From assembly GCA_025890175.1 (NCBI GenBank), contig JANPYM010000011.1, forward strand, positions 1,530,299 to 1,594,298: a stretch of 64,000 bases of DNA. Reading direction: 5' to 3'. Both the position numbers and the translations under genes were made by a program. Below, one piece after another: positions 48,569 to 60,393 of this stretch. Every line of letters begins with the position of its first letter. Position 1 is the stretch's first letter. Below the pieces are notes generated by a model that did not search any database, was not told the DNA's origin, and saw only the letters and a list, made by a program, of their open reading frames with translations. Source of the DNA: Ciborinia camelliae. Taxonomy: Eukaryota > Ascomycota > Leotiomycetes > Helotiales > Sclerotiniaceae.

Positions 48569-51500
48569 CAGAGTCCAAACGCCGTTCACATTATTATTCA
48601 CATTATCCCGACTCATTCTTTCACTCTTTCACTCAAGAATAGAGTTCGGACTTTGAATTCGGACTTTCTCGACTTTTTGACCTCAAACTATATTCTAAGA
48701 ATATGAACCCTTAGTGAGGAATTCACATCACACACACGTCATCGGTCTCGATTCTCCATACCACATTACCAGCTTAGGTATCATTGTATCATTGCAACTT
48801 AATAATTATTTCCCCATTATTATAAATTAGAATCCCCTCCGAAATCTCGCATCGACAAAGTTCCAACCGCCGCAAATATTCCATGGATTAGCAATATGGA
48901 AATCCATGCTGGCCAAGAACATACCCATGAGCATACCAAGGAGTCAAGGACAAGCCAAGAATCTGACTCCTAACTCCGTTACGGTTGTTCTGTCAAGACC
49001 CGCTCATCATATCTGGATAGAGGACCAGACCCATGTTGATGGATACTGAAAAAACATGCATCCTTAACAGATTTGGGAAAGAGTGACTGAGCACTGAGCA
49101 GTGAGAACTGAGCACTCAGAACTGAGCACTCAGAAGAGAGGAGAGAGGAGAGAGGAGTGAGGAAAGAAGAGAGAAGAGAGCAGAGAGAGGAGGAATGAGG
49201 AATGAGCGAATGAATTAATAAGAAGTTGCCGCTTTAATAATGATTCAGAAAGACCAGGCAGTGTCCCCCTTACTAGCTTATTCATTTATATCCATGTCAA
49301 AGAAGAATCGGTGGATTTCTATACTAAGCCCAATTGAAACTGAGCACATGTCTCTCGGATTCTCTCGATTCCCAAAGCATTCAAAAGCCGTGATTGGTTA
49401 CAAGTCCGAGAGATGACAAAGAAATGTGACATTCGATTCGATGGCGTAAATGTGGCTACAGATTCTTCTAGCGCTTTTCTAGCGTCGTGGATAATTTTCG
49501 ACTATTTCCATCAGCCCATTAGCTCGTCCCCTTGCTCTTGCCTCTTTTAACATTTAGTGGATTCATTTCCGTCTCAGATCCGCATGCAATTGCTCTTAAT
49601 TCCTCACGCCACATCGTTTAAGAAGAGGTTCCAGAAGTCCTTTTTCACGTTCTATTACTTCAACTAATCCCCCCCCCTTCCCCCCTTCCCTCCCATGAAG
49701 TTTTAGCCCAACGAAAAACCGAAAAAAGCAAATAAAAAGGAGCAAAAGATCAGCATAATATAAACATATTATGATCATCATTATCATCGTTATACCGGTT
49801 ATCACAAACTAGGGTAGGGGAAGAAGAGACCATCAAGATTCATACCTTACTCTGAGCTGTGTACAAATCATACAGACAGATCACACAGATCATACAAGTG
49901 AAGCGAACACAACCTTCATCTAACTCAATTAACCCCTTCATCACAACATCAACATCAATATCAACAACATCATCAACAGCAACAACAACAGCAACTGCAA
50001 CACCACATTGATATTGCAATTGCAATTGCAACCACATTATCTTAACACCTTTACCTGATCTGACCTGACCTGACCCCTTAAACAAACGGTTCCGACTCAA
50101 CCAGTAATTATCAACCAAAACTACCCACTGCCAATTGTACCACCACCACCGGCTTACACTTTCTTCAAACTATCCCAACGATTAATAATAAATAGGCCTT
50201 ATTCAATCAACCTTGAACCCACACCACACCACTGGCCACTTTTATTATATTAGATTCGGGTTTTCGTACTCAGTCTTGACTCTTCTGTGCTAAACGAATA
50301 GTACCAAACAAGACAAGACGAGACAAGACATACCATTTACCATACCACACGGCCCACACCGCACCACACCACGGCTACATACACGACACTTTTCTTTCAT
50401 CCAACATCTAGAAGAAAACCAACGTACGGAAAATTTGCATAGAACGGAATTCATACGGAATTTATATCAACATTCTATTTATTACTACTCTTCGCTTTTA
50501 GTATAAACAAAGTTCATATATCTATCTTTCTTGGCCAACCCAACTGAACCTCGTGTTCAATCTCCAAATGGCCAACTAGATGATAGATTGATCTTTTGAA
50601 CTATACGATTGAATCATCGATCCTATTCATCTATAATCTATAATCCATAATATATCTCTACTCGGTATAAATATATATAGATATACGCCCACACAGATCT
50701 ATTATCTATTTACACCTACCTACCTACTCCACTGGTCTCCACCACCTTTTTTCTACCATCAAGGATTATGTTTATGATATTTTAGAAAAAGAAGTCCAGG
50801 ACCCATCATGCTAATTCTTAGTGAAAAGGGAAAGATCCATAATTCTCACTTTGCCTTCTACGAATCCGAATCCGCATCCGCATCTTCCACAGCCATTATT
50901 CTTTTCGCTCTTCTATAGTAGGATAGGAATTGGCCGTCCATCTGCATCTGCATCATCACCCATTTTCACTACTCTTTTTCCATTCAGGGGATTGTCAATT
51001 GTCAATTGGCCTCCCGGATCTGATCTGATCAACGAAAAAGTCCGAGAAATTGCCCCAGCCTCAATTCGACATCAGTCATTTTAGGTTATAGATAGATACA
51101 CCATATCCACGCCTGCATACGAAAAGGAAAACTTACCTTACCTTATCATCTATCTATCTATCTATTCACCGTCGTCATCATCGTCTTCAGACCTTCACAT
51201 CACAATAATAACACAACTTCGCCTTCGCGTTCTCAATCACACACAAGGGACTTCTCCATCTTATCAACCTGCTCATTTCTCAATCTTGACTTCCTGTCAA
51301 CGCCCTCATTTAAGCTTCCATCTAATTCAATCAATAATCCCACGTACTCTGGTCCAATCACCTACAGAAACACAACATCACTGAGGAAATCCATTTGGAC
51401 ATCTGGATTTGCTATTTTATTCTGTTTCGGAAATCGGATTACTTCTTCAACACATTTGCTTGTGTGTGAATCTTCTGTTTCCCTGGCTCAATACTTCCTT

Positions 51501-52106
51501 TAATATTCGAAGTTTTACTTTGCCTAGACTTCATCCATTCTCTTGACGACGACTCGCTTCAAATATTCATAAGGAATCAAATCTCAGCCTGGTCTGATTA
51601 TAGAAGGTCGCATTTGTATCACATTGACGTCGCATTGCGAAGAACAAAATAAGAGTCCTGGTTTCATTCAGCCTCTCGCCATTGCGACCTTGTTTCTGAC
51701 TGACTCTTCATCACAACCTTTCCGAATTTCGGAGACTTGTTTCCAGAAGGATATCAACTGTCACCACCTCCTGCATTTATCCGTTTTGTGATCCAACACT
51801 TGTTTGAGTCATTGGGAACGTACCTTGTCATAATTCGGTACTCTGCGGAAACCTGCATCTCACGAGATTACGACCGGCTTTATTACACGCGGGGTTCGTC
51901 AAATCGAGTTACTGTGCCTTGCATCAAACACCTATTTTGACGACGTACTTCGGATTAATTTGCTTCTGACAAATGAGCGGCACACGATAGCACTTGGCTT
52001 TTCTCTTCACACCCGATAAATTTCTACGACATAGAATAAGTGGAAAATTCAATTCGGATATCATAAGAGGGAGCAATAAAGGATAGACACATCATAAATA
52101 GTATCC

Positions 52107-54344
52107 ATGAGATACTTGCGGAGCGCGATGAGAAAATCGAAAATAAGAAAGCCTCCACCATTACACGTCCACACGTACTCCAGAGAATCATCGCCGCGTT
52201 GTTCGTCCGTCTTATCGGACTGCGACGCGGACGACGAAGGCTTCATGTCGTCAGGGGAATTCTTGCCGTCGAGCTCGAAGCCTTTAAGTCTTTCAATACC
52301 ACCTGGTCCTTATTGTCCAAGGCGGCCGACATTGCAAGAGGTTTTGTCGAATGTTGCCCCACCACCATGGACATTAAGCGCATTTATGGCATACCTGTCA
52401 CAAAATCATTGTTTGGAAACTTTGGAATTCACAATGGATGCGACACGATATAAGAGCCATTACCACACAACATATGGTAGAGATCCTTATTCACCATTAT
52501 CCCCTACTGATCAAGATTCCGAATATGTACGAATGTTATGGCGGAAGTTATTGGATGCATACATTGCGCCAAACGGACCACGAGAAGTGAATTTGCCATC
52601 GGATGTTAGGGATCGACTAATGCGTTTACCAAACGTATATGCGGCACCAGACCCCAGAGAGTTGGATCAAGCTGTGAAGATCATATATGAGTTGATGGAT
52701 GAATCCGTATTAGTTCCATTCCTGAACTCGATGGCTCCTTCGTCACGTGGTTCGGAATCTAGCCCTTGGGCCTCGAGTGAGTCATTCGTCGATACTGCTA
52801 TGGCTGGAACCTTGGATGAGCGATCATTATCGGATGCTCGATCACGCGCGAGAAGAGGAAGCCCACCTCTGAGTGGGGATAAGGTTTCTCACTCTCCCAG
52901 CCTCCCGTCGCAACGATTATCTCAACATTCACATCTCACTGCTGCACTAGGTCGCGCAACTTCTGCTCGCTTATCAACATTCATGTCTGGATCTTCAGGA
53001 ACTTCCTCCGCCGAACCTGATAGTCTTACCGATGATACTGATTCGCCATCTTCCATGGAACCAATGACCCCACCAACAACTCCTCCAACTTCAGAAACTG
53101 GGTTCGCAAGTGATTCACCTGGAACTAGCCCACGTCATTCTCGTGAAGGAAGTGTTAGCTGGAAGAAGATGGGTGCGAAACTCGGTTTCAAGAAAAGTCG
53201 ATCTACGCATGGATCGACAAGTAGTTCGCGAGGTTACAGTGGGAGCGAAGATCATAGTGGTTTTCAACCATGACGGGAACAGGCCCCGTCATCACTTTCT
53301 GATGCTTTTTCTAATATTCCTTGCCCAGTAAATGGGTCAATCGAAAATCCAATAAACGCCCCAACCTTGACAAAGAAGGCATCACTGCCTCGCGTCGATA
53401 CAACGCTGAAAGCAACTGAAGGAGCATCACCACTTATGGTCGCGCATCCTGGTTCACCAGTAGATATTTCCGGACGTCGGCCTTCACTCGTTACAGCCAT
53501 GGCATCAACACATGTTGACAGCAACGAAAAGGATTTTTCATTTGGATCTTCTAGGTCTCACAAATCGTCCAAAACTTGGGGGAGCATAGAAGAGGGTAGG
53601 AGTTTGAGTAAAGGTATTGGAGGGGATGACGTGGCCGCAAAAGTGTGGTCATTTATAAATGAGAAGGAAAATGCCAAGGCAAAAACGATGCAAGTTGCAG
53701 GCTTGCCATTTTATATACCCGCGAAGGTACCTGAACAAGATGAGCCGAGGAAATCATCTGAAACGACAGTTACCAATACAGAAGTTGATGCGGATTTTGA
53801 TTTCGAGGGAGATAATGGTACTTGGATATCAGCACATTCGGAAGCTCATGCATCGAGGACAAGTCTAGCAACGACTGCTTCATCGACTAGCACAATCATG
53901 GATGATCGATCTCCCGATTATCCCTCAACCGCCGATACAAGTGTCGCATGTTCTTCCGCCAGTAGCCTCTATTCCAGTTCAGCTGCTAGTATTAATTCTT
54001 GTACAAGTAGCACCAGTACCGATATCTACGGTTGGGAAGAAGAACTCGAACGAAAGAGCAGTGACACATCTCCCTCCTGGGATCATCGGAGCGAACTCGG
54101 AGCGGCGATGAGACGTCTTCCAAGCGGCGGTCGCACCATGGGTCCTCGTGCTGGATATGCCGCAGGGGTTCAGCATTTTTCTTGTCGACGCGCGGATGGG
54201 AAAAGGAAGAGTTTGTTGTATCGCGTGTTGAATATTTCGTCTACGAAAAGACTTAATGAAGATGCAGCGCCGGTCCCTCCTTTGCCTCCTTCCCACGCGA
54301 CGGAGAATGCTGGGGTGGAAACTGCCGTTCATCTTTTGCCTTGA
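52107..54344 (+). CDS. RGS-domain protein (RgsA/Rgs2 type), frame crosses one TGA
   Basis: A regulator of G-protein signalling: a GTPase-activating protein for a Galpha subunit, by family probably in nutrient/cAMP sensing. ATG 52107 opens 388 codons to TGA 53271-53273. The RGS domain lies at about residues 75-208: [37 protein letters not shown], then the helix with VRMLWRKLLDAYIA and the closing VLVPFLNSM. A Ser/Pro-rich tail follows. The same frame then stays open for 356 more codons to TGA 54342-54344, encoding a Ser/Thr-rich region with ISGRRPSLVTAM and a basic piece CRRADGKRKSLLYRVLN. An intron ending at TTGCCCAG (53328) with an in-phase donor at 53233, 53239 or 53257 would remove the TGA, so I favour one long protein; a short form ending at 53273 is also possible. 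Confidence 0.8.
53233..53328 (+). other. Candidate frame-preserving intron covering the in-frame TGA
   Basis: The 3' end has a CTAAT branch-like element at 53311 and the acceptor TTCCTTGCCCAG. Donors GTTACA (53233), GTGGGA (53239) and GTGGTT (53257) all give a length divisible by three (96, 90 or 72 bp), but none is a strong consensus. If spliced, the stop at 53271 disappears. Confidence 0.45.
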
Positions 54345-54962
54345 GAGAAATTTTTTTGGATTCTTGACATATTTTTATACAAAATTTTGGGGGTTCGAAT
54401 CAATCAACGTTTGAAGCTTCGTTGAGAGAACAGAGAAGAAGAAGAAAAATTGCATTGTGGCATATACATACTCTAGGCGTTTTTCTCATATCATATTTGT
54501 ATCAAGATGGGATCAAGAATTCTTCCCATATATATATTTTTTTCATTCATCGTTTTGTTTTGTTTTGTTTTGTTCTGTTCTGTTCTGTTTTGGTTTGTTT
54601 CACTCTTTGGGGATTATCAGTATCAAGGTCTGTCACGATAGGGAATGAATGAACTAACTGGATGGATGGCCCCAAAAATCTTTCTTTCTCGCATTACATC
54701 ATGGCAAAACTGCATGGCATGGGATGTCACGAACGGATGGGGAAGGCGTATGTTTCTTTCTACCTTGGTTGGGGTTATGATTGGATTGGATTGGATGGGA
54801 TTGGATTGGATTGGATGGGAATGATGTCGGGATAAGGGGTTTTATATATACATACATACAATCGTGGTTTATTGGCGTTTCTTTGGGCGAGGGGGTTATG
54901 GGATGGGATGGGATGAAATGGAATGGAATGGGATTGGATGGGATTGCTCGGTGGCATATTTG

Positions 54963-55000
54963 TTTTTTTTTTTTTTTTTTTTTTTTTTTTNNNNNNNNNN

Positions 55001-55032
<32 letters not shown>
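54963..55032. other. Poly-T tract with a ten-base N gap
   Basis: T runs of 28 and 32 bases flank N at 54991-55000. The gap is most simply a homopolymer that sequencing or assembly could not cross; the N count may be nominal. Confidence 0.95.
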
Positions 55033-55439
55033 CTTAAGGAATGGGATCTGATTGCTGGGCTGTTCTTGTTCTTGTTCTTGATTGAGGAGGTTGGTTGGTT
55101 GCCTATGCATTGCATTGCATTGTTTGCGGGAGGGAGGAGGGAGGGATCTGATCAACGGATGGATGGATGGATGGATGGGTGAATGGATGGGTGGGTGAAG
55201 GAGGGAAGGAGGGAAGGAGGGAAAGGAAGGGAAAGGAAGGGAAGGAAATTGTATATTTTGGGGGGGGCAGAGCATATCATTATTATTATTATTATTACAT
55301 TATTAGTATTAGTATTTGATAATTGATGATTGTTTTGTTGTATCTTGCTTTGTTGTGTATTGTATTGTGTATTGTATTGTATTGTATTGTGTTGTATTGT
55401 GTTGTAACGAGCTTTGAGCTTTGAGCTTTAAAGCTTAAA

Positions 55440-55600
55440 GCCTCTCCTCTATCTTATCTATTTCATCTATCTCATTTATCTCATCTATTTCATCTATCTC
55501 ATCTATCTCATCTATCTCATCTATCTCATCTATCTCATCTATTTCATCTATCTCATTTATTTCATCTATCTCATCTATCTCATCTATGATCTCATCATCT
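55440..55600. repeat. 9 bp repeat, (ATCTATCTC)n, readable as (Asp-Glu-Ile)n on the minus strand
   Basis: The repeat extends over about 17 units. On the minus strand an ATG frame (55435-55623, 62 codons) reads SVALSKEDDEII followed by DEI units. Most unit differences are GAG/GAA, silent in that frame; a few change Asp to Asn. A short frame of this kind needs transcript evidence; I annotate only the repeat. Confidence 0.85.
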
Positions 55601-56154
55601 TCCTTCGACAGGGCAACAGACATAAAGACCTCGGGAGAGATGTAAGATATAGATGGAGATGTACGTCTCGAGGCTTAAGAGAACGTTCGTTATACAACCT
55701 ATTGGTAGATGCTACAAAACGCATTGATTGATGCTACAGTAGGTAGATAAATTGAATGTGAATACCTATCAAGAGATAGTATTCTTAGTGAATTGGCCCT
55801 AGCCCCAGCTTCTTGCTTCCTGGAGAACATCTCCTTCTCCATCCCCATCATCCCATTGGCTTTATTCAAACGCCTTCTCGTCAAATGAGGAGAAAGACAT
55901 GCAATATGAAAGTGAATGGCATATGGTACCTAATCATAGGATACGGCACTATCGTCTATTACCTAGTCTACTAGCTTCTAATATCGCTGTTTTGATCCTC
56001 AAAAGGCACACTTGTTTTCTTCCCAGTACAACTTCAAACACACATCTTCCTTCATAAAGTACCCGACACTCCATAACTCAACACAACTTTCCCAATACAA
56101 AGACAATTTACATCCATTCAACCCATCTAGAGCTACTGTGATATTGCCGCCGTC

Positions 56155-56685
56155 ATGGATACTCCAAATACCCCACAGTTACACTCTGGTATGTACCTAT
56201 TCTTTTTTTCGAAATCCTCACCGTGAAAATCGACGCCGGGAAACGTGGACCAACTACTAACAAATATTCCAGCCATCGATCGACTCAAACTCACCTCGCC
56301 ATCTCAGATTCCCCTCCCGGAAACACCTACCCCCATGACCAGCGTTGACAGACTCAGAGAAGCCGCTCAAGTTCCTCTTCCCGAGACTCCTCAACCCAAA
56401 TTCACCGGTGTAGATAGACTCAGAGAAGCCGCTCAAGTTCCTCTTCCCGAGACGCCTCCTCAACCCAAACCCGCCACTTTCATCGACCGCATCATGGCAG
56501 CTTCCCTTCCCGACCTCCAACGCATTCTCATCAAACTCGGTACCGAGAACGAGAAGTGGGAGAATATGTTGCAGAAGGAGTTTGGAGTTCCGGTGACCGC
56601 TGCGGTTCATCAGGATGGTCAGGTCGCTTCTGCTTCTGCTTCTGATTCTGAGCTTGTTTCGAAGGATGCCAGAAAAACTTTTTGA
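56155..56685 (+). CDS. Tandem-array family member A (148 aa), with internal repeat
   Basis: Exons 56155-56188 and 56273-56685; the intron (TACTAAC branch, CCAG acceptor) is in phase 1 and splits an Ala codon (G|CC). The N-terminal half carries two near-perfect copies and one diverged copy of a VDRLREAAQVPLPETP unit (about residues 13-78). The C-terminal half has a single copy of the array module: FIDRIMAASLPDLQRILIKLG, then KWENMLQKEFGV. A Ser/Ala-rich tail follows. No signal peptide, membrane helix or known domain is visible. It is placed first in the five-gene array because of the shared intron position and the helix-(K)W pattern; this relationship is weaker than among the other four. Confidence 0.72.
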
Positions 56686-58501
56686 TGGGACTCGTGCGGT
56701 TCAATATCAGAGAGGCGTTATTGGGAATGGTTTCGCGTTAGCAGTTGTTACTTAAGACACATGTGCAGTTTTTGCAAACGGGCGGTCGGATACGATTTAT
56801 CAGAAATTATATTTTAGGGGCTAAGCAATGAATAATTGATTGCAAAACTTCGCGTTTGTTCCCATGACGTTGTAAGTAATGTGATTTAAAGCATGTTTAC
56901 TAGTGAGCGGGTATCCGTACATATTAGCCTCGTCGCAAAGAACTATATCACTTTCAGCATCCCTTCCCTCCCCTTGTGTAATTATAAAAATTGGATATCC
57001 TATGAATACAGCTTACGCCTGGAAACCTTCTCTTTGACCTCTTCGAGGTTATTTTCGGGGCCTTCGCAAGAGATTAATGATGTTGATGAACCTAAATCGA
57101 AAATAATGGAGTGTATTGATACTCGCCTAATTCAACTCAATTGGATCATCGCAATATTTTACTCATACTAACTCATAAAGGGAGCTACCAGATAAATCTT
57201 CTATAATATCTTTATCAAATGAATAAATTTAAAAGTTCTCCAGCTTTCACAACTCGATTCTGATCACTTTGTGCTTGTTCGGAGGCATTTAAAAACGACG
57301 CTAAAATCAACTTCGCCCTCAATTCCATGCCAATTATCTCCTTTTCTACAAGCAATAGACCTACCTAACCTAGGTAGCTATAAGTACATTTTAAATAGCA
57401 ATATGTAAGTACAATAGCAAAATGAGGTCTAGATATGAACTCCCAGTAACGGAATGTTAAAAGGTGATTAATCTAGAGCAATCTAGAAGTTGGAATTATA
57501 TTGGAGAATCAAAGACCTTCCATAGGTACTCATCACAATGTATATTTTAATTTCAGAAAATATGCAAACAAAATTGACTGATGATGACAGTGTAAACTTG
57601 AACATCCATCACGTCACTACCATTCTCGTAATTATTTATTCAGTGGCTACTTCCTCATCGGATTTTGAAATTTTGACTGGTTCTCTCATCCTTTCCTCTT
57701 TCATTTTCCTGCCCTACAAATTAATTCCTCCAACTGGCCTGAGGGGTATAATTACTAATATATGATGAAGAAAATAGACATGGCTAAATTGCGCCAAGAG
57801 AACGTTGTTCAACGTCCTTTTGCTCCCCCGCGAGCTTCTACTTCACAAATTCTTCTTCCAGACAATTTATCTTTGAAGAATTAGCTAATGCGCTTCCTTG
57901 GGCCCTCATCGAGATTTCTTCATCAATTGCTCTTTTAATTATGTGGATGGAGAGGGTTGGAGGCAGATTTCCGAGAGAAGATCTTATATACGCGAGAATG
58001 GTGTTGTTTGCGTGCGGGTGGTTATACTTGACCCATTAATATGTCGATATGGATTGATAGTGGTGGATTTGAAACTCTGGATAAGTCGATGCCCTTCTAA
58101 TGGAGTTTTTGCAAAGGGACTATGGATGTGAGGCACGGAAGCGGATATTCTAGAAATAGTCGGCAGTTACTTTTACCTTTTTTCTCCCAAATATCATGGT
58201 CTTACTTTCCTAGATATGAGAAATAACTGCCGGACTTCTAATTGAATGCCGGGAAATTTAAACATGTGACTGGAGCTGGCATTCTCAACATTAACATCTA
58301 CGGTAGTATGGTAGTGAGTAGGTAGAATTGCTCTAGCGTTGTTGTAGCAACTATATCCTCCATCGAGAAATTTATATAGCTTCCTCCTTCCTCTCCATTT
58401 CCTAAACACAAAATTCTGAACATAATACAAAGTACATTTCCATCAACATACCCATACCACCAATTTTCCAAACATTCTCCGCAGTTAACTTAAGGTTTCC
58501 A
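56686..58501. other. Intergenic within the array, no gene seen
   Basis: 1.8 kb without a supported gene. Short open frames (56893-57171, 57538-57765, 57898-58131) show none of the family motifs. It may hold decayed DNA from earlier duplications. Confidence 0.45.
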
Positions 58502-59200
58502 ATGGAAAACACTACGTCGGCTTCTTCTGGTTCCTCTGCTTCCGCCTCCGATGCCTTGTCAAATCTTCCTATTAGTCACACACAAATCCTAGCTTTAGAC
58601 GATCTACTAGGTATGAAAATCCAATCTCTCTATTGATCAATATTAACAAATCAACTAGCCTCACAAAAGGAGTCTCCGCCTAGGAGAAGAAAGGCACAAT
58701 CATCGAGCCCCCCATCACAGCCCGAATCTCCTAGGAGTATATCATCTTCACCAGAACGCCCTAACCCACTTTCCTCCAAGAGATCAAGAGATGAATATAA
58801 CATATACACTGTTCAAAACAACAAACTCCTCGCTGAAGAAATTGAGAGGATGTTCCGTGTTAAATTTGGATATGGTGAAACTCGGCGAACAGCTGTAGGA
58901 AAGGATTTGGATATGCAGATCTTGGTGCTCCAAGCCATCGATAAACTTTCGGTGGTGAGGCTTAGGAGACTTGCCGTTTGGCTCATCAAGAGCGGAACAC
59001 TTGTCAAGAAGTGGTTGGAGAGGGAGTTGGATGTAGAAAATGTGGATGAGGGGGTCATCGGAAATGTTTTGTCGATTAAGCTGATGGAGTTGATTGACGA
59101 GCTGGTTAGGACAAACAGGTCGATTCGGAAGTGGATGGCACACCTGCTGTTGGATAGAAAGGAGGATGGTAGTTTTGAGTTTAAAAAATTTGATTATTAG
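58502..59200 (+). CDS. Tandem-array family member B (216 aa)
   Basis: Exons 58502-58610 and 58659-59200; the intron is in phase 1 with a G|CC Ala codon and acceptor ACTAG. The N-terminal ~85 residues are Ser/Pro/Arg-rich and look disordered (PPRRRK, SSPPSQPESPRS). Then comes the family region with two similar modules. The first is LQAIDKLSVVRLRRLAVWL followed by VKKWLERELD; the second is LMELIDELVRTNRSIRKWM followed by LLLDRKEDGSFEF. I recognise no known family. The basic SSKRSRDEY stretch could be a nuclear signal. This member has the longest disordered N-terminus of the array. Confidence 0.75.
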
Positions 59201-59982
59201 ACCATAGGGAATAGGGGAATTTTGGGGCTGGGGGGTTGATAGTCAGGATGCATCTGAGACTTTCTGCGATCCATGAGGTTATGGGTTTAGGAAAGGATAA
59301 TACAGTAATAAAATCTCTGGTCCTTCAGAGTTTTACGTTAATCATCCATTCATCTAATATGTATTTTCCCCAAAACTTGTATGCTTGATCACATGAGAAT
59401 TGACTATTTTTTTGACCCCGGTATATTGTGACCGGAATTGTACTGTATTCTCTATATTCTATTCACCATGCTACTTTACTCCTCTCTATTCACATTAGAA
59501 CTTGCGTACACGCTAGTCCCATATGCCGTAGCATATATTCTCCCACTACTACTGTACATAGTTTAAGCTACACATATAATCTAATCAATGTCCAAAAACA
59601 TTACTAGGAAATTGAAAATGAACAGAATACTGACATTCACGTGCATAATCAGTATTAACAAGACGAGAGCGAATATCAGACGCGGGGTATATCCAAATAT
59701 ACTCTAGCTCTCTTATTGCTACAGCATACTCAAATAGCATGCACATGTCGACTTGCACCTGGTAAACAACACAAAAAGAAGTTTTATCATCACATCAACT
59801 CAAAAGTATTTCCTGCGAGTCGAGGAGAGTCTCTCACACCACATCAACAAGAAAACCTTAGTGGGCTCTGGATTCAAGAACAAGCCATGACGTCTCCGGA
59901 TACTCGTAGTCGCAGTAGACCCAAGTCTGACTTACTAGCCAGGACTCCTTATGATTCTGATCTCTCTTAACTCAAGTCTGGT
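59201..59982. other. Intergenic and possible lost 5' exon of member C
   Basis: An ATG frame at 59887-59970 (28 codons, MTSPDTRSRSRPKS...) resembles the Ser/Arg/Pro-rich N-terminal exon of member B but ends at TAA 59968. The frame reopens 12 bases later at ATG 59983. I see nothing else in the stretch. Confidence 0.45.
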
Positions 59983-60393
59983 ATGCAATTTCTCTCAAGA
60001 CTTATCGCCGGCCTCATCATGAATAGAAAAGTCAATATGGAAGATATTGAAGAGGCTTTGGAGACTATCGAAGAGGAACGTGCAGCGATTTTGGCCCTTT
60101 TTAAGAAAGCCATCAGATCACTTCCATTATATAAGCTAAGAGAGGTCATGGTCGATCTATTTGAGAACAATCAGACTGCCAGGAAATATTTGGATGACAA
60201 TCTTGGCGGTCGATTTTGTTCAATTGGAGCGAAAAACTTTTCCCGGCATTCTGGTAGCGTCGTCAACCCACGATTGCTTGCCCACGTTGCTATCCACATG
60301 ATTAAATCGGACAATGCCGCTGATGTGTTCTTCAAAGAGAAGTTGTTGATCGAACAAAAGAGCGGTGCTTTTGCAATCCTCAAGTTCAATTAA
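59983..60393 (+). CDS. Tandem-array family member C (136 aa, 5' end uncertain)
   Basis: ATG 59983 opens 136 codons. Residues aligned with member D are ED/EE-rich and helical (NMEDIEEALETIEEER), then the first module SLPLYKLREVMVDLFENN and ARKYLDDNL, then a less conserved linker with FCSIGAKNFSRHSG, then a second, more degenerate module (VAIHMIKSDNAADVFFKEK) ending SGAFAILKFN in place of EDGS. The Trp of (R/K)xWL is replaced by Tyr in the first module and lost in the second. No intron matching the family pattern can be placed, and the likely first exon is cut off by a stop. It may be a recent start shift or the beginning of decay. Confidence 0.6.
   Translation: MQFLSRLIAGLIMNRKVNMEDIEEALETIEEERAAILALFKKAIRSLPLYKLREVMVDLFENNQTARKYLDDNLGGRFCSIGAKNFSRHSGSVVNPRLLAHVAIHMIKSDNAADVFFKEKLLIEQKSGAFAILKFN

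Larger units (their letters stand above)
41696..52106. other. 10 kb gene-poor, microsatellite-rich region
   Basis: No open frame here has gene-like support. The left 6 kb (41.7-47.8 kb) is crowded with simple repeats. From 47.8 to 52.1 kb the DNA is more complex, mostly A/C-rich on the + strand (ACCACACC, CATCAACATC), and could be promoter plus a long 5' leader of the RGS gene. The longest frame (48047-48616, minus strand, 189 codons from ATG) has no recognisable features. Confidence 0.65.
54345..56154. repeat. Simple-repeat region with assembly gap, no confident gene
   Basis: Contents from left to right: TTTTG/TTCTG repeats 54552-54600, GGATT repeats 54781-54820, poly-T interrupted by ten N (54963-55032), (GGAT)n 55155-55190, (ATT)n 55279-55297, GTATT repeats 55354-55405 and a 9 bp repeat 55440-55600. 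The last 150 bp are A/C-rich and probably the leader of the gene at 56155. Confidence 0.85.

Noticed and set aside
48047..48616. 189-codon minus-strand ATG frame as a gene
   Set aside because: No domain, biased composition from surrounding repeats, and it crosses an imperfect direct duplication; kept only as a note in the intergenic entry.
56893..58131. Three short frames between array members A and B as further members
   Set aside because: None shows the LPxYxLR, (R/K)xWL or EDGS motifs or the phase-1 intron.
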